NCBI GenBank assembly: GCA_020438485.1
Contig: JAGQUM010000027.1
Location: 1 to 32,589, forward strand
Source: Thermoleophilia bacterium
GTDB lineage: Bacteria > Actinomycetota > Thermoleophilia > Miltoncostaeales > Miltoncostaeaceae
DNA: 32,589 nt
Reading direction: 5' to 3'
Shown here piece by piece: positions 1 to 9,263 of the stretch. The translations under genes were made by a program, and so were the position numbers. The notes beneath the pieces are model-generated. The model was not told the DNA's origin and made no database searches. It saw nothing but the letters and a program-made list of their open reading frames with translations. The number at the start of each line of letters is the position of its first letter. Within the stretch, counting starts at the first letter, position 1.

Positions 1-365
1 CGACGCGCCGGCTCCCGGCAGGCCGCGGGCGGCGCGCGCGGGCGGGGAGCCGCACGAGCGCGGCCTCCACCGCGTCCGCACCCACCCGTCGGGGCCGGGA
101 TGAGCACCTCGTGCGCCGGACGCCGGCGAAGGCCGCGCGACGCACTCCCCCGGGGGTGGCCGGACGCCGGCGCGGCGACGCTCACGTCGGCGTCCAACAC
201 GGTCCTCAGGCGATTCCGCGTCCGTCTCGCGCTCGTCCCTCACGTGGCGCACCACGTCGTCGCCCTGGGCGGGGATCGGTCCCCCGGTGCCCGGCGGGTC
301 CCGATCGGCGGGCCGGGCGAGCAGAGCCGCCGCGTTGGGGGCACGCGCGCCGCCGGTCCGTCGGC
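1..365. other. Gene-poor spacer at window edge
   Basis: No gene that I can support. A plus-strand ORF of 89 codons (100-369) is open here, but its product is rich in Arg, Gly and Pro, matches no family I know, and shows no convincing ribosome binding site. Very GC-rich DNA produces such open frames by chance because stop codons are AT-rich. The stretch may be the end of the intergenic region of a gene lying outside the window. Confidence 0.4.
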
Positions 366-629
366 CTAACGGCGGAAGTTGCGTCCCACCGCGTGGACGC
401 CGGCGAGCGCCACCGTCACGACGGGGCTGCCGACGTACGTGGCCGTGACGGGCCCGGCCCTCAGGCCCCGCGCACGGCGGGCGCGGCGCAGCGGGCGGGG
501 GCGCGACGACAGCGGCACCACCCGCACGAACGGCCGGTTGCGGCCCATGCGCAGCAACACCCGGGTGGGACGCACCTCCACGCCGATACGGCCCACCTCC
601 ACGCAGACGGTGCGTTCCACGCCGGCCAC
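366..629 (-). CDS. Small hypothetical basic protein
   Basis: Unrecognised protein of about 87 aa. The frame has almost exclusively G/C at third codon positions while second positions vary, as in the recognised genes of this window, and the product is rich in Val and Arg rather than the Arg/Pro/Gly mix of chance ORFs. The C-terminal half contains a run of basic residues followed by a hydrophobic Val/Thr/Ala stretch ending in a basic tail (RNFRR). No signal peptide, Cys motif or known domain is visible. I placed the start at a GTG at 629 with a GAGGCG sequence upstream; a second GTG at 620 is possible. It is divergent from the D,D-carboxypeptidase gene, with about 97 nt between the starts. Function unknown, and it may not be a gene. 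Confidence 0.4.
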   Translation of the reverse strand: MAGVERTVCVEVGRIGVEVRPTRVLLRMGRNRPFVRVVPLSSRPRPLRRARRARGLRAGPVTATYVGSPVVTVALAGVHAVGRNFRR

Positions 630-714
630 GCGGTGGGCGGGGGACGCCTCGCGGCGGCGCAGCGGCAGGAGGCGGCGGGGGGCCTCGGGCGGAGGGGGCT
701 CGGCGGAGTGTTGG

Positions 715-720
715 TACCAT
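715..720 (+). promoter_or_regulatory. -10 box of carboxypeptidase gene (leaderless type)
   Basis: TACCAT ends 6 nt before the GTG start at 727, so transcription would begin at or next to the start codon. No clear -35 hexamer is seen. The arrangement is shared with several other genes here (12284, 16408, 16870). Confidence 0.45.
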
Positions 721-726
721 CGCGCC

Positions 727-1866
727 GTGACGACCTCCCGGCTCGTCGCGCGGCTGGCCCTGGTCCTCGCCCTCTGGTACGCGACCGCGGTGGCGGCCTT
801 CGCGGCTCCTCCCGCCATGCACGCGCGCGCGTACATGCTGTTGAACCCCGACACGGGCGAGATCCTCGCGTCGCGCAACCCGGATATGCGTCTGCCGATG
901 GCGTCCACGACGAAGATGATGACGGCGCTGACGGTCATCACGGCGACGGGCGGTAACGGCGTGGCCGTCGTGCCCGCCGACGCCGTGGCCACGGGGGAGT
1001 CCAGCGCCGGCCTGGTGGCGGGCGAGCAGATCGGCGTCCGCGACCTCCTGAAGGGGCTGCTGGTCGGCAGCGGCAACGACGCCGCCGTGACCCTGGCCGA
1101 CCACGTCGCGGGCTCCCAGCCCGGGTTCGTCCGCATGATGAACGCCCGGGCACGCCGGATGGGCCTCACCGGGACCCGCTTCGCCAACCCCCACGGCCTG
1201 GACGCGCCGGGGCACCACTCGACGGTGCGCGACCTCATCCGCATGGCCCGCGCCGTCATGGCCGACCCCGTGCTGCGGCCCATGGTGGCGCACCGCACCG
1301 GCACGATCCCCGGCCCCGGCGGCGTCGGCACCCGGCTGCTGGAGGGCGAGAACGACCTGCTGGACATCGACCGCGAGGCCGACGGCGTCAAGACCGGCCA
1401 CACGAACGGCGCCGGCTACGCGCTGGCCGCCCACGCCCGCCGGCCGCGGCTGGGCGTGCAGCTCTACGCGGCGGTCATCGGGGCCCCCAGCCGCGACGTG
1501 CGGGCCCGCGAGATGCGGGCGCTGCTCGACTGGGGCTTCGCGCAGTACGGCACGGCCGTCGTGCTCGACCCGTCGCGCACCGTCGCCGACGTGCCGATGG
1601 CCGACCGCGATGGCGTCACCGTGCCCGTGCGGGCCGGCGGCCCGGCGGTGCGGCGCGCGCTGCGCATCGGGGCCCCGCTGGACGTGGCCATCGCGCTGCC
1701 CGGACGCGTCGGCGGCGACGTCGCACGGGGCGAGGCGCTGGGAACCGTCACGGTACGGCAGAATGGGCGTGTGCTCGCGACCCGTCCGCTGGTCGCCGCC
1801 GCGGATGTCGCGGGGGCAGGGGTTGTCGAGCGTGTCCGCTCCACCCTGGAGTCGCTGCTGCCGTGA
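727..1866 (+). CDS. D-alanyl-D-alanine carboxypeptidase (penicillin-binding, S11 family)
   Basis: Low-molecular-weight penicillin-binding protein of 379 aa that trims the terminal D-Ala from peptidoglycan stem peptides outside the membrane. All three serine-peptidase motifs are visible: STTK with the catalytic Ser at residue 60 and Lys at 63, SGN at 115-117 and KTG at 222-224. Residues 1-27 form a signal peptide with a hydrophobic core ending in an Ala-rich cleavage region. The C-terminal third resembles the beta-rich PBP5-like domain, but I see no clear C-terminal amphipathic anchor. The GTG at 727 was chosen because it starts the signal peptide directly; the frame stays open upstream but with poor coding character. 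The stop overlaps the next gene by 4 nt (GTGA), so the two are probably co-transcribed. Comparable to DacF/DacB of other actinobacteria; the exact paralogue is not assigned. Confidence 0.93.
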   Translation: MTTSRLVARLALVLALWYATAVAAFAAPPAMHARAYMLLNPDTGEILASRNPDMRLPMASTTKMMTALTVITATGGNGVAVVPADAVATGESSAGLVAGEQIGVRDLLKGLLVGSGNDAAVTLADHVAGSQPGFVRMMNARARRMGLTGTRFANPHGLDAPGHHSTVRDLIRMARAVMADPVLRPMVAHRTGTIPGPGGVGTRLLEGENDLLDIDREADGVKTGHTNGAGYALAAHARRPRLGVQLYAAVIGAPSRDVRAREMRALLDWGFAQYGTAVVLDPSRTVADVPMADRDGVTVPVRAGGPAVRRALRIGAPLDVAIALPGRVGGDVARGEALGTVTVRQNGRVLATRPLVAAADVAGAGVVERVRSTLESLLP

Positions 1867-2816
1867 TCGTCACCATCACGATGAACGCCGCCCTCGACCG
1901 CACGGTGTCGGTGCCCAACTTCCAGCCGGGCACCCGCAACCGGGCCATCAGCGCGGTCGAGCTGCCGGGTGGCAAGGGTGTCAACGTCGCCCGGTCGCTG
2001 AAGCGCCTGGGCATCCCGGTCATCGCCACGGGGCTGGCGGGCGGCAGCACGGGCACGGCGATCATCGAGGGGCTCACCGGCGAGGGCATCCTCAACGACT
2101 TCGTGCGCATCCGCGCCGAGTCGCGCACCAGCACGGCCATCATCGACCCCAACGGCCGCCAGACGGAGGTCATCGAGTACGGTCCGGAGATCACCGAGGA
2201 CGAGCTCGGCCTGTTCGTCGAGAAGCTGCGGTTCCTGGCCCGCGGCGCCGACATGATGGTGCTGGCGGGCTCGCTGCCACGGGGCGTCGACATCGGCTTC
2301 TACGGGGTGCTGCAGCGCGAGCTTGCCGACGCCGTGTTCATCGCCGTCGACGCGCAGGGGCCGGCGCTGCGCGCGGCCCTGGCCGCCGGGCCCCACCTGG
2401 TGAGCCCCAATGCGCGCGAGGCCGAGGAGATCGTCGGCTACGAGTTCAGCGACGTCGACGACATCGCCGTGGCCGCCCAGACCCTCACCGACCTGGGCGC
2501 GGCCGCGGCGATCATCCACCACCCCGACGGCTGCGTGGCCCGCGAGCGTCACCCCGACGGCAAGGGCGGCACGGCGTGGAGCGCGGTGCTGGAACACCGC
2601 GACGTGCTCACGAGCGTCGGCTCCGGCGATGCGCTGCTGGGCGGCTATGTGGCGGCCGTGTCGCGCGGCGAATCCATGGAGGGGCGCCTGCGGCTGGCGG
2701 TCGCGTGCGGCGCGGCCAACACGCTGATGCCGGGCGCCGGCGTGTTCGACCTGGCCGACGTGGAGGCGCTGGCGCGCCAGGTCGAGATCTCCCACATCGG
2801 CACGCCGGAGGGGTGA
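1863..2816 (+). CDS. 1-phosphofructokinase family hexose kinase (PfkB fold)
   Basis: Cytoplasmic sugar kinase of 317 aa from the ribokinase/PfkB family. The N-terminal substrate signature GGKGVNVA lies near residue 36, and the C-terminal ATP/anion-hole signature appears as VGSGDALLGGY near residue 258, with Asp as the expected catalytic base. The opening (TITMNAALDRTV) is typical of the 1-phosphofructokinase/tagatose-6-phosphate kinase subgroup, so fructose 1-phosphate is the likeliest substrate; a 6-phosphofructokinase-2-like role is possible. It begins at a GTG overlapping the carboxypeptidase stop by 4 nt. No PTS gene (fruA, fruB) lies beside it, so the usual fructose-operon context is missing, which weakens a fruK assignment. 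Confidence 0.88.
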   Translation: MIVTITMNAALDRTVSVPNFQPGTRNRAISAVELPGGKGVNVARSLKRLGIPVIATGLAGGSTGTAIIEGLTGEGILNDFVRIRAESRTSTAIIDPNGRQTEVIEYGPEITEDELGLFVEKLRFLARGADMMVLAGSLPRGVDIGFYGVLQRELADAVFIAVDAQGPALRAALAAGPHLVSPNAREAEEIVGYEFSDVDDIAVAAQTLTDLGAAAAIIHHPDGCVARERHPDGKGGTAWSAVLEHRDVLTSVGSGDALLGGYVAAVSRGESMEGRLRLAVACGAANTLMPGAGVFDLADVEALARQVEISHIGTPEG

Positions 2817-2883
2817 TCCGCGACCGTCGGCGCCGGGCCCGTCACTCCTTCCGCCCGGGGCGGCGTCGTCCGCCCCGGTCCGC

Positions 2884-2889
2884 TAGCCT
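2884..2889 (+). promoter_or_regulatory. Possible -10 box for guaB3-guaA
   Basis: TAGCCT embedded in GCTAGCCTGG, matching the -10 type seen at 31216 (GGTAGCCTGG) and 16870. If used, the transcript would start near 2896 and carry a leader of about 135 nt containing the hairpin at 2935-2969. No -35 match is seen. Confidence 0.4.
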
Positions 2890-2934
2890 GGACGTCTCAT
2901 TGTGAGGTCCGCACCGCCGCAACGCCCCTTTCAC

Positions 2935-2969
2935 GAAACCCAGGAACGGCCCGAGGGCCCCTGGGTTTC
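2935..2969 (+). promoter_or_regulatory. Strong leader hairpin upstream of guaB3
   Basis: Perfect inverted repeat: GAAACCCAGG (2935-2944) pairs with CCTGGGTTTC (2960-2969), and GGCC (2948-2951) pairs with GGCC (2956-2959) around a CGAG loop. Only a 3-nt bulge (AAC) interrupts the 14 base pairs. The outer stem is AT-richer than its surroundings. It lies about 65 nt before the guaB3 start and about 120 nt after the kinase stop. No T-run follows, so it may be a regulatory leader element, an upstream terminator or a protein-binding site. Confidence 0.6.
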
Positions 2970-3019
2970 GGCGTATTCGGCGCCGTTGCACGGGGCGTGA
3001 CCGAACCACGGACGCGAGC

Positions 3020-3027
3020 GGGGGGAG
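3020..3027 (+). promoter_or_regulatory. Ribosome binding site that sets the guaB3 start
   Basis: GGGGGGAG ends 5 nt before the GTG at 3033. The in-frame GTG at 2997 lacks a comparable site and would add 12 residues not expected in the family. Confidence 0.6.
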
Positions 3028-3032
3028 CCCAG

Positions 3033-4186
3033 GTGGAGATCGAGATCGGGCGTGGCAAGAAGGGCCGGCGGGCGTACGGGTTCGACGACATCGCGATCGT
3101 GCCCAGCCGCCGCACGCGCGACCCCGAGGACGTCGATCTCACGTGGACCATAGGGGAACACGAGTTCTCCATCCCCATCCTCGCGTCCGCGATGGACGGC
3201 GTGGTTGACGTGACGACGGCCGTCGCGCTGGGCAAGCTCGGCGGCCTGGGCGTGCTGAACCTGGAGGGCATCCAGGTGCGCTACGACGACCCCGCCGCCG
3301 AGCTCGAGCGCATCGCCGGCTACGACAAGGCCGCGGCCACGCAGGGCCTGCAGGAGATCTACCAGACGCCCCCGCGGCAGGATCTCATCGCCCGGCGCAT
3401 CCGCGAGATCAAGGACGCCGGCGTGGTGGCATGCGGCTCGTTCACGCCGCAGAAGGTGCGCGAGCACATCGACGTGGCGCTCGAGGCGGGCCTCGACATC
3501 CTGGTCATCCAGGGCACCGTGGTCAGCGCCGAGCACGTCTCGACGGTTGCCGAGCCGCTCAACCTCAAGAAGTTCATCGCCGAGTTGCCCATCCCGGTCA
3601 TCGTGGGGGGCTGCGCCAGCTACCAGACGGCGCTGCACCTCATGCGCACCGGGGCCGTCGGCGTGCTGGTGGGCGTGGGCCCCGGCGCGGCGTGCACCAC
3701 CCGCCAGGTCATCGGCGTGGGCGTGCCGCAGGCGACGGCCATCGCCGACGCCGCCGGCGCCCGGATGCAGCACCTGCTGGAGACCGGCAAGTACTGCCAC
3801 GTCATCGCCGACGGCGGCATGGCGTACGGAGGCGACCTCGCCAAGGCCGTCGCGTGCGGCGCCGACGCGTGCATGATCGGCTCGCCGCTGGCCAAGGCGT
3901 CCGAGGCTCCCGGTCACGGCTACCACTGGGGCATGGCCACGTTCCACCCCACGCTGCCGCGCGGCACGCGCGTGAAGACCACCACCATCGGCACGCTCGA
4001 GGAGATCCTCGTGGGTCCCGCGCACGAGAACGACGGCTCGCTCAACCTGGTGGGCGGCCTGCGCACCGCCATGGCCACGTGCGGCTACGACTCCATCCAG
4101 AGCTTCCAGAAGTGCGAGGTGATGGTGGCACCCGCCCTGAAGAGCGAGGGCAAGCGGCTGCAGCAGAGCCAGTCCGTGGGCATGGG

Positions 4187-4190
<4 letters not shown>
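3033..4190 (+). CDS. guaB3: GuaB3 family IMP dehydrogenase-related protein
   Basis: TIM-barrel protein of 385 aa from the IMP dehydrogenase/GMP reductase superfamily. The N-terminus ([10 protein letters not shown] followed by [14 protein letters not shown]) is characteristic of GuaB3. The nucleotide-binding and catalytic loop [17 protein letters not shown] is intact, with the catalytic Cys at about residue 221, and [12 protein letters not shown] and MIGSPLA match the phosphate-binding part of the barrel. No CBS regulatory domain is inserted, in contrast to canonical GuaB. Some GuaB3 proteins are reported to have IMP dehydrogenase activity; whether this one acts on IMP is inferred. The next gene, guaA, overlaps by 4 nt, which supports a role in XMP/GMP supply. 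No canonical guaB is present in the window. The start at 3033 is preferred to a GTG at 2997 because of spacing to a ribosome binding site. Confidence 0.92.
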
Positions 4191-5752
<1,562 letters not shown>

Positions 5753-5767
5753 CCCGGGCGGGGCGGG

Positions 5768-6181
5768 TCAGCGGGCGCCGCCCTGTGGGGCCCGCGTTCG
5801 GCCCAGGCGCCGGTCGAGTTCGGCCCGGGTGATCGCGCCGCCGGCGCGGTCGATGCGGAATACGCCGTCGCCCTCGTCGCGCAGGAACTCGTGCAGGGCC
5901 GTCAGCTGGTCGGGCGACAGCACGCGCGCCAGCTCCGTGGCGGTCACGACCGCGCGCTCGTCGAGCACCGCCTCGCCGGCCAGGATGGGCACCTCGGAGG
6001 CGGGCAGGGAACCGGCGTCGGGGGCGCGCCGCGGACGCGCCGCCCCCATGCGGCTGGGGGCCCAGACCTTGCGGCTCTGGGTGTGGTGCCAGCAGTACGG
6101 GCTGCCACGGTACGTGGTCTGCTGGCAGCGGCGACCGTGCGCCGCGACGGCGATGCAGCGGTCAACGGAAGTGGGTGTCAC
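5768..6181 (-). CDS. Hypothetical protein with N-terminal Cys/His knuckle (DUF5763-like)
   Basis: Protein of 137 aa, not firmly assigned. The first 35 residues carry an ordered Cys/His set: C9, C19, C30 with WHH at 31-33, in the pattern [12 protein letters not shown] then SPYCWHH. This resembles the short zinc-binding motif of DUF5763-type proteins; metal binding is inferred. A basic linker follows, then a C-terminal part (about 80-125) containing [20 protein letters not shown] and [19 protein letters not shown], probably helical and possibly nucleic-acid-binding. The frame extends to 6286, but the GTG at 6181 begins the conserved-looking part. No ribosome binding site is clear. It converges on guaA with a 15-nt gap and diverges from rplM. 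Confidence 0.65.
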   Translation of the reverse strand: MTPTSVDRCIAVAAHGRRCQQTTYRGSPYCWHHTQSRKVWAPSRMGAARPRRAPDAGSLPASEVPILAGEAVLDERAVVTATELARVLSPDQLTALHEFLRDEGDGVFRIDRAGGAITRAELDRRLGRTRAPQGGAR

Positions 6182-6203
6182 GGCAAACTCGCAGAGTCTC
6201 GGT

Positions 6204-6227
6204 ACCGCGCCCGGGCACGGGCGCGGT
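6204..6227. repeat. Perfect inverted repeat between divergent genes
   Basis: ACCGCGCCC (6204-6212) and GGGCGCGGT (6219-6227) form a 9-bp perfect stem around GGGCAC. It sits 23 nt upstream of the minus-strand start at 6181 and about 75 nt upstream of the rplM -35. It could be an operator or a hairpin in the minus-strand leader; no regulator is linked to it here. Confidence 0.5.
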
Positions 6228-6302
6228 GCACTACGCCGCCCATTGTCGCGCACGTCGCCCCGCGCGTCCATGCGATGGGGCTCCACCGCGCGTGATGTTC
6301 AC

Positions 6303-6331
6303 TTGCGCGGCGCGCGTGAGTCTCGTAATCT
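6303..6331 (+). promoter_or_regulatory. Promoter of rplM-rpsI
   Basis: TTGCGC (6303-6308) and TAATCT (6326-6331) are separated by exactly 17 nt, the best housekeeping-type promoter visible in the window. Transcription would start near 6338, leaving a leader of about 60 nt. Confidence 0.65.
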
Positions 6332-6338
6332 CCACGGT

Positions 6339-6362
6339 CGGCCCCGCGCTCGGAGCGGGCCG
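6339..6362 (+). promoter_or_regulatory. 5' leader hairpin of rplM-rpsI mRNA
   Basis: CGGCCC (6339-6344) and GC (6346-6347) pair with GCGGGCCG (6355-6362): an 8-bp stem with one bulged C and the loop GCTCGGA. It would lie at the very 5' end of the predicted transcript, where it may protect the message or bind a ribosomal protein. Autoregulatory leaders are known for L13 operons in other phyla; this one is not recognised as one of them. Confidence 0.4.
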
Positions 6363-6398
6363 CGCGTGCCGTGTGACTACCGGAGGGACGAACAGCTC

Positions 6399-6851
6399 GT
6401 GAAGACCGTCAGCGCCAAGCCGGGAACCGTCGAGCGCAAGTGGTGGCTCGTCGACGCCGACGGCGAGAACCTGGGCCGCCTGGCCAGCGTCATCGCCGAG
6501 ACCCTGTCCGGCAAGCGCTCCCCCTGGTACACCCGCCACTGCGACACCGGCGACTTCGTCGTCGTGGTCAACGCGGAGAAGATCGCGGTCACCGGCAAGA
6601 AGCTGCAGGACAAGCGGTACTATCGCCACTCGGGTTACCCGGGCGGCCTGCGCTCGCGCACGCTCGAGGAGCAGCTTGAGCGGCGTCCCGAGGAGGTACT
6701 GCGGGCTGCCGTCAAGGGCATGCTCCCCAAGAATCGCCTCGGCCGTCAGCAGCTGCTGAAGCTGAAGCTCTACGCGGGTCCCGAGCACCCGCATCAGGCG
6801 CAGGCACCGGAGCCGCTGCGGCTCACGCGGAAGGCGGAGGTGGCATCGTGA
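6399..6851 (+). CDS. rplM: 50S ribosomal protein L13
   Basis: Ribosomal protein of 150 aa, an early-assembling 23S rRNA-binding protein of the large subunit. Diagnostic segments are [16 protein letters not shown] at the start of the fold, the conserved Tyr/His/Gly stretch [12 protein letters not shown], and [21 protein letters not shown] near the C-terminus, followed by the usual GPEHPHQAQ tail. The GTG at 6399 is preceded by CGGAGGG. The frame runs much further upstream without coding character. The stop overlaps rpsI by 4 nt (GTGA), the universal rplM-rpsI pairing. Confidence 0.97.
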   Translation: MKTVSAKPGTVERKWWLVDADGENLGRLASVIAETLSGKRSPWYTRHCDTGDFVVVVNAEKIAVTGKKLQDKRYYRHSGYPGGLRSRTLEEQLERRPEEVLRAAVKGMLPKNRLGRQQLLKLKLYAGPEHPHQAQAPEPLRLTRKAEVAS

Positions 6852-7249
6852 AGCAGGACAAGCACGGGCGGTTCATCGCGACCGGCAAGCGCAAGAGCTC
6901 CGTGGCCCGCGTCATCCTGACGCCCGGCGACGGCACCGTCACCTGCAACGGCCGCCCGGCCGACGAGTACTTCGGCCGCAAGGTGCTGGTCACGTCGGCG
7001 CTCAAGCCTCTGGTCGACACCGGCACGATGTCGACGTACAACGTCATCGCCCGCCTCGACGGTGGCGGCACGGCGGGCCAGAGCGGCGCGCTGCGCCACG
7101 GCATCGCCCGCGCGCTGTGCGCGGCCGACGAGAACCTGCGCGCGGACCTGAAGAAGGAAGGCTTCCTCACCCGCGACGCCCGCGAGACCGAGCGCAAGAA
7201 GGCCGGCCTCAAGGGGGCCCGCAAGCGCCCGCAGTTCTCCAAGCGCTAG
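6848..7249 (+). CDS. rpsI: 30S ribosomal protein S9
   Basis: Ribosomal protein of 133 aa whose C-terminal tail reaches the P-site tRNA anticodon. The sequence shows the family pattern: [10 protein letters not shown] near the N-terminus, the GRPADEYF turn, [19 protein letters not shown] in the centre and the basic ending [17 protein letters not shown] with the invariant SKR terminus. The start is a GTG overlapping the rplM stop, preceded by GGAGGT. Length is normal. glmM follows after 13 nt and may share the transcript. Confidence 0.98.
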   Translation: MKQDKHGRFIATGKRKSSVARVILTPGDGTVTCNGRPADEYFGRKVLVTSALKPLVDTGTMSTYNVIARLDGGGTAGQSGALRHGIARALCAADENLRADLKKEGFLTRDARETERKKAGLKGARKRPQFSKR

Positions 7250-7262
7250 CCGACCTCCAGGC

Positions 7263-8606
7263 GTGAGCACCACCCCGGCCCGGCGCCTGTTCGGCACGGA
7301 CGGCGTTCGCGGCGTCGCGAACGCCGAGCTCACCCCCGAGCTCGCCCTGTCGATCGGCCGGGCGCTCGGAACCGTCCTCGGTGGCTCCGGGACTGTCGTG
7401 ATCGGCCGCGACACGCGCCGCTCGGGCCCCATGCTGGAGGCCGCGCTGGCCGCCGGCATCACCGCCGCCGGGGCGGACGTGCGGCTGGTCGGCGTGCTGC
7501 CCACGCCGGCGATCGCCGAGGAGGTCCCGGCCTCCGGCGCGGCGGGCGGCGCCATCATCAGCGCGTCGCACAACCCGTTCGCCGACAACGGCATCAAGCT
7601 GGTCGGGCCCGACGGGTTCAAGCTGGCCGACGCGCAGGAGGCCGCGGTCGAGGCGGCCATGGAAGCCGATGCCGACCGCCCCGTCGGCGCGGCGCTGGGC
7701 ACCATCGCGGCCGACGACGACGCCCGCGGCCGCTACATCGGCGCGCTGTGCGCACGGTTCCCCACCCGCCTGGACGGGGTGCGCGTGGTCATCGACTGCG
7801 CCAACGGCGCGACCGTCGCCACGGCGCCCGAGGCCCTCGGGCTGCTGGGCGCGACGGTCATCGTGACCCATGCCGACCCGGACGGCGTCAACATTAACGC
7901 CGACTGCGGGTCGACGCACCTCGGATCGTTGCAGCGGGCCGTCGTGGCCGAGGGTGCCGACCTCGGCCTGGCGTTCGACGGCGACGGCGACCGCGTGCTG
8001 GCGGTGGACGAGGCGGGGGCGGTGGTCGACGGCGACCAGATCCTCGCGATCCTCGCGCTGTGGATGAAGGATGCCGGCCGCCTGCCACACCAGACGGTCG
8101 TCACCACCACCATGACCAACCTGGGGTTCCGCCGCGCCATGGCCGAACGGGGCGTCGAGGTGAAGTGGACGGACGTCGGTGACCGCTACGTGCTGGCCGA
8201 GATGCGCCGCGGCGGCTTCGTGCTGGGCGGCGAGCAGAGCGGGCACCTCATCAACCTGGACAGCGGCCCGACCGGTGACGGCCTGGCCACGGGGTTGATG
8301 CTGCTGGACGCGCTGGTGGAGGGCGGCACCCGCCTGGCGGCCGCGGCGTCGGTCGTTACGCGCCTGCCGCAGAAGCTCGTCAACGTGCCCGGGGTGCGCA
8401 AGGCGGAGCTGGCCGATGCGAAGGGCGTGTGGGACGAGGTACGGGCGTTCGAGCGCGAGTTCGGCGAGGACGGCCGCGTGGTGGTGCGTCCCAGCGGCAC
8501 CGAGCCCCTCGTGAGGGTGATGGTCGAGGCCCCCACCGCGGACGCGTGCGACGCGTGGTGCGCGCGGATCGCGGACCGCGTCCGGAAGGACCTCGGGGGA
8601 GCGTGA
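7263..8606 (+). CDS. glmM: Phosphoglucosamine mutase
   Basis: Alpha-D-phosphohexomutase of 447 aa converting glucosamine 6-phosphate to glucosamine 1-phosphate for UDP-GlcNAc synthesis. Landmarks in order: RLFGTDGVRG at the N-terminus, the phosphoserine loop SASHNPF (catalytic Ser102), the Mg-binding loop DGDGDR (239-244), the sugar-specificity loop GGEQSGH, and the phosphate-binding loop RPSGTEP in domain 4. All are intact and the length matches the GlmM subgroup. The GTG start lies 13 nt after rpsI, with only a weak ribosome binding site, which suggests coupling to upstream translation. Together with glmS after the spacer, it forms the amino-sugar branch of wall synthesis. Confidence 0.97.
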   Translation: MSTTPARRLFGTDGVRGVANAELTPELALSIGRALGTVLGGSGTVVIGRDTRRSGPMLEAALAAGITAAGADVRLVGVLPTPAIAEEVPASGAAGGAIISASHNPFADNGIKLVGPDGFKLADAQEAAVEAAMEADADRPVGAALGTIAADDDARGRYIGALCARFPTRLDGVRVVIDCANGATVATAPEALGLLGATVIVTHADPDGVNINADCGSTHLGSLQRAVVAEGADLGLAFDGDGDRVLAVDEAGAVVDGDQILAILALWMKDAGRLPHQTVVTTTMTNLGFRRAMAERGVEVKWTDVGDRYVLAEMRRGGFVLGGEQSGHLINLDSGPTGDGLATGLMLLDALVEGGTRLAAAASVVTRLPQKLVNVPGVRKAELADAKGVWDEVRAFEREFGEDGRVVVRPSGTEPLVRVMVEAPTADACDAWCARIADRVRKDLGGA

Positions 8607-8613
8607 CGCCGGC

Positions 8614-8639
8614 TCCGGTGGCGGCGCGTCGCCACCGGA
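8614..8639 (+). terminator. Terminator-like hairpin after glmM
   Basis: TCCGGTGGCG (8614-8623) pairs perfectly with CGCCACCGGA (8630-8639) around GCGCGT, starting 8 nt after the glmM stop. There is no T-run, which is common for terminators in high-GC actinobacteria, so termination is inferred from position and stem strength. Confidence 0.6.
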
Positions 8640-8828
8640 TGCGGGACGCGGCGCGTTCCCCGCGAAGGCGCCGTGCGGCCTTCTGGCCGTCGCGTCGCCG
8701 TGCACGTCGGTGGACCGCCGGGATCCGCACCGGCGCGCCGCCCGAGTCGCACGATGCCGGCCGGCCATCGCCCCGCGCGCGACGGGCACGGGGTGGGTGT
8801 CGCGGAATCATCGGCCTCTGCAACCATG

Positions 8829-8860
8829 CGCCATCAGCGGCGCCGGCGCCGCTGATGGCG
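8829..8860. repeat. Perfect 32-nt palindrome
   Basis: The left arm reads CGCCATCAGCGGCGCC (8829-8844) and the right arm is its exact reverse complement with no spacer. It lies in the middle of the glmM-glmS spacer. It could be a dimeric-protein site, a cruciform-forming element or part of a terminator for a transcript from either side. No coding frame explains it. Confidence 0.75.
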
Positions 8861-9263
8861 GTCCCGCGCTGCTCACGGGGTCGCCGTCCACCTGCCCGCG
8901 CCTCGTCCGCCGAACGCACACCCGGCCTGGCGCTCACCACCGACTCGCCGGTTGCCCCGGGGGATCGGGCGATACCGGCGGCCGGGAGCGCGCTGCGGGT
9001 CGCGGGTCGCGCGTTCATCCGGTCCCCTGCGGAGCCCGACGGCCGCGTGCTCAGCGGGGCGGGCCGCTGATGCGTCCGCCCGGGCTGGACGGGCGGACCG
9101 TACCAATGGGCGGGCAGATCCCGGCGCCGATGGGCGAAACTGTGCGCCGTGGCGCCGCACCCGGTTCCGGTGCGCGCGTGTGGTGCGGCCGGATCGCCGC
9201 ACCGTGTCGACGATGGGGTGTGGCGGCCTTCGCGTGCCCGCCAGGTCCGGGAGGGGAGTCCAT

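Larger units (their letters stand above)
8607..9263. other. 657-nt spacer between glmM and glmS
   Basis: No convincing gene. Several open frames exist on both strands, but their products are Arg/Pro/Ala-rich and show no family resemblance. The spacer contains a terminator-like hairpin just after glmM (8614-8639), a perfect 32-nt palindrome (8829-8860) and another inverted repeat at 9075-9097 (TCCGCCCG / CGGGCGGA, 7-nt loop). I see no glmS ribozyme core, which in any case is mainly known from Bacillota. The glmS promoter is probably in the last 200 nt; TACCAAT at 9101-9107 is a weak -10 candidate. Confidence 0.5.

Noticed and set aside
100-369. Plus-strand ORF of 89 codons near the window start
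   Set aside because: Third positions are GC-rich, but the product is Arg/Gly/Pro-rich, matches nothing and has no clear ribosome binding site. It ends against the minus-strand ORF at 366. I could not support it as a gene.
2997-3032. Upstream GTG as start of guaB3
   Set aside because: It would add 12 residues not seen in the family, and the GGGGGGAG site is correctly spaced only for the GTG at 3033.
9101-9263. glmS ribozyme/riboswitch upstream of glmS
   Set aside because: I see no recognisable core of the ribozyme, which is mainly a Bacillota feature. Only a weak promoter candidate and a good ribosome binding site are present.
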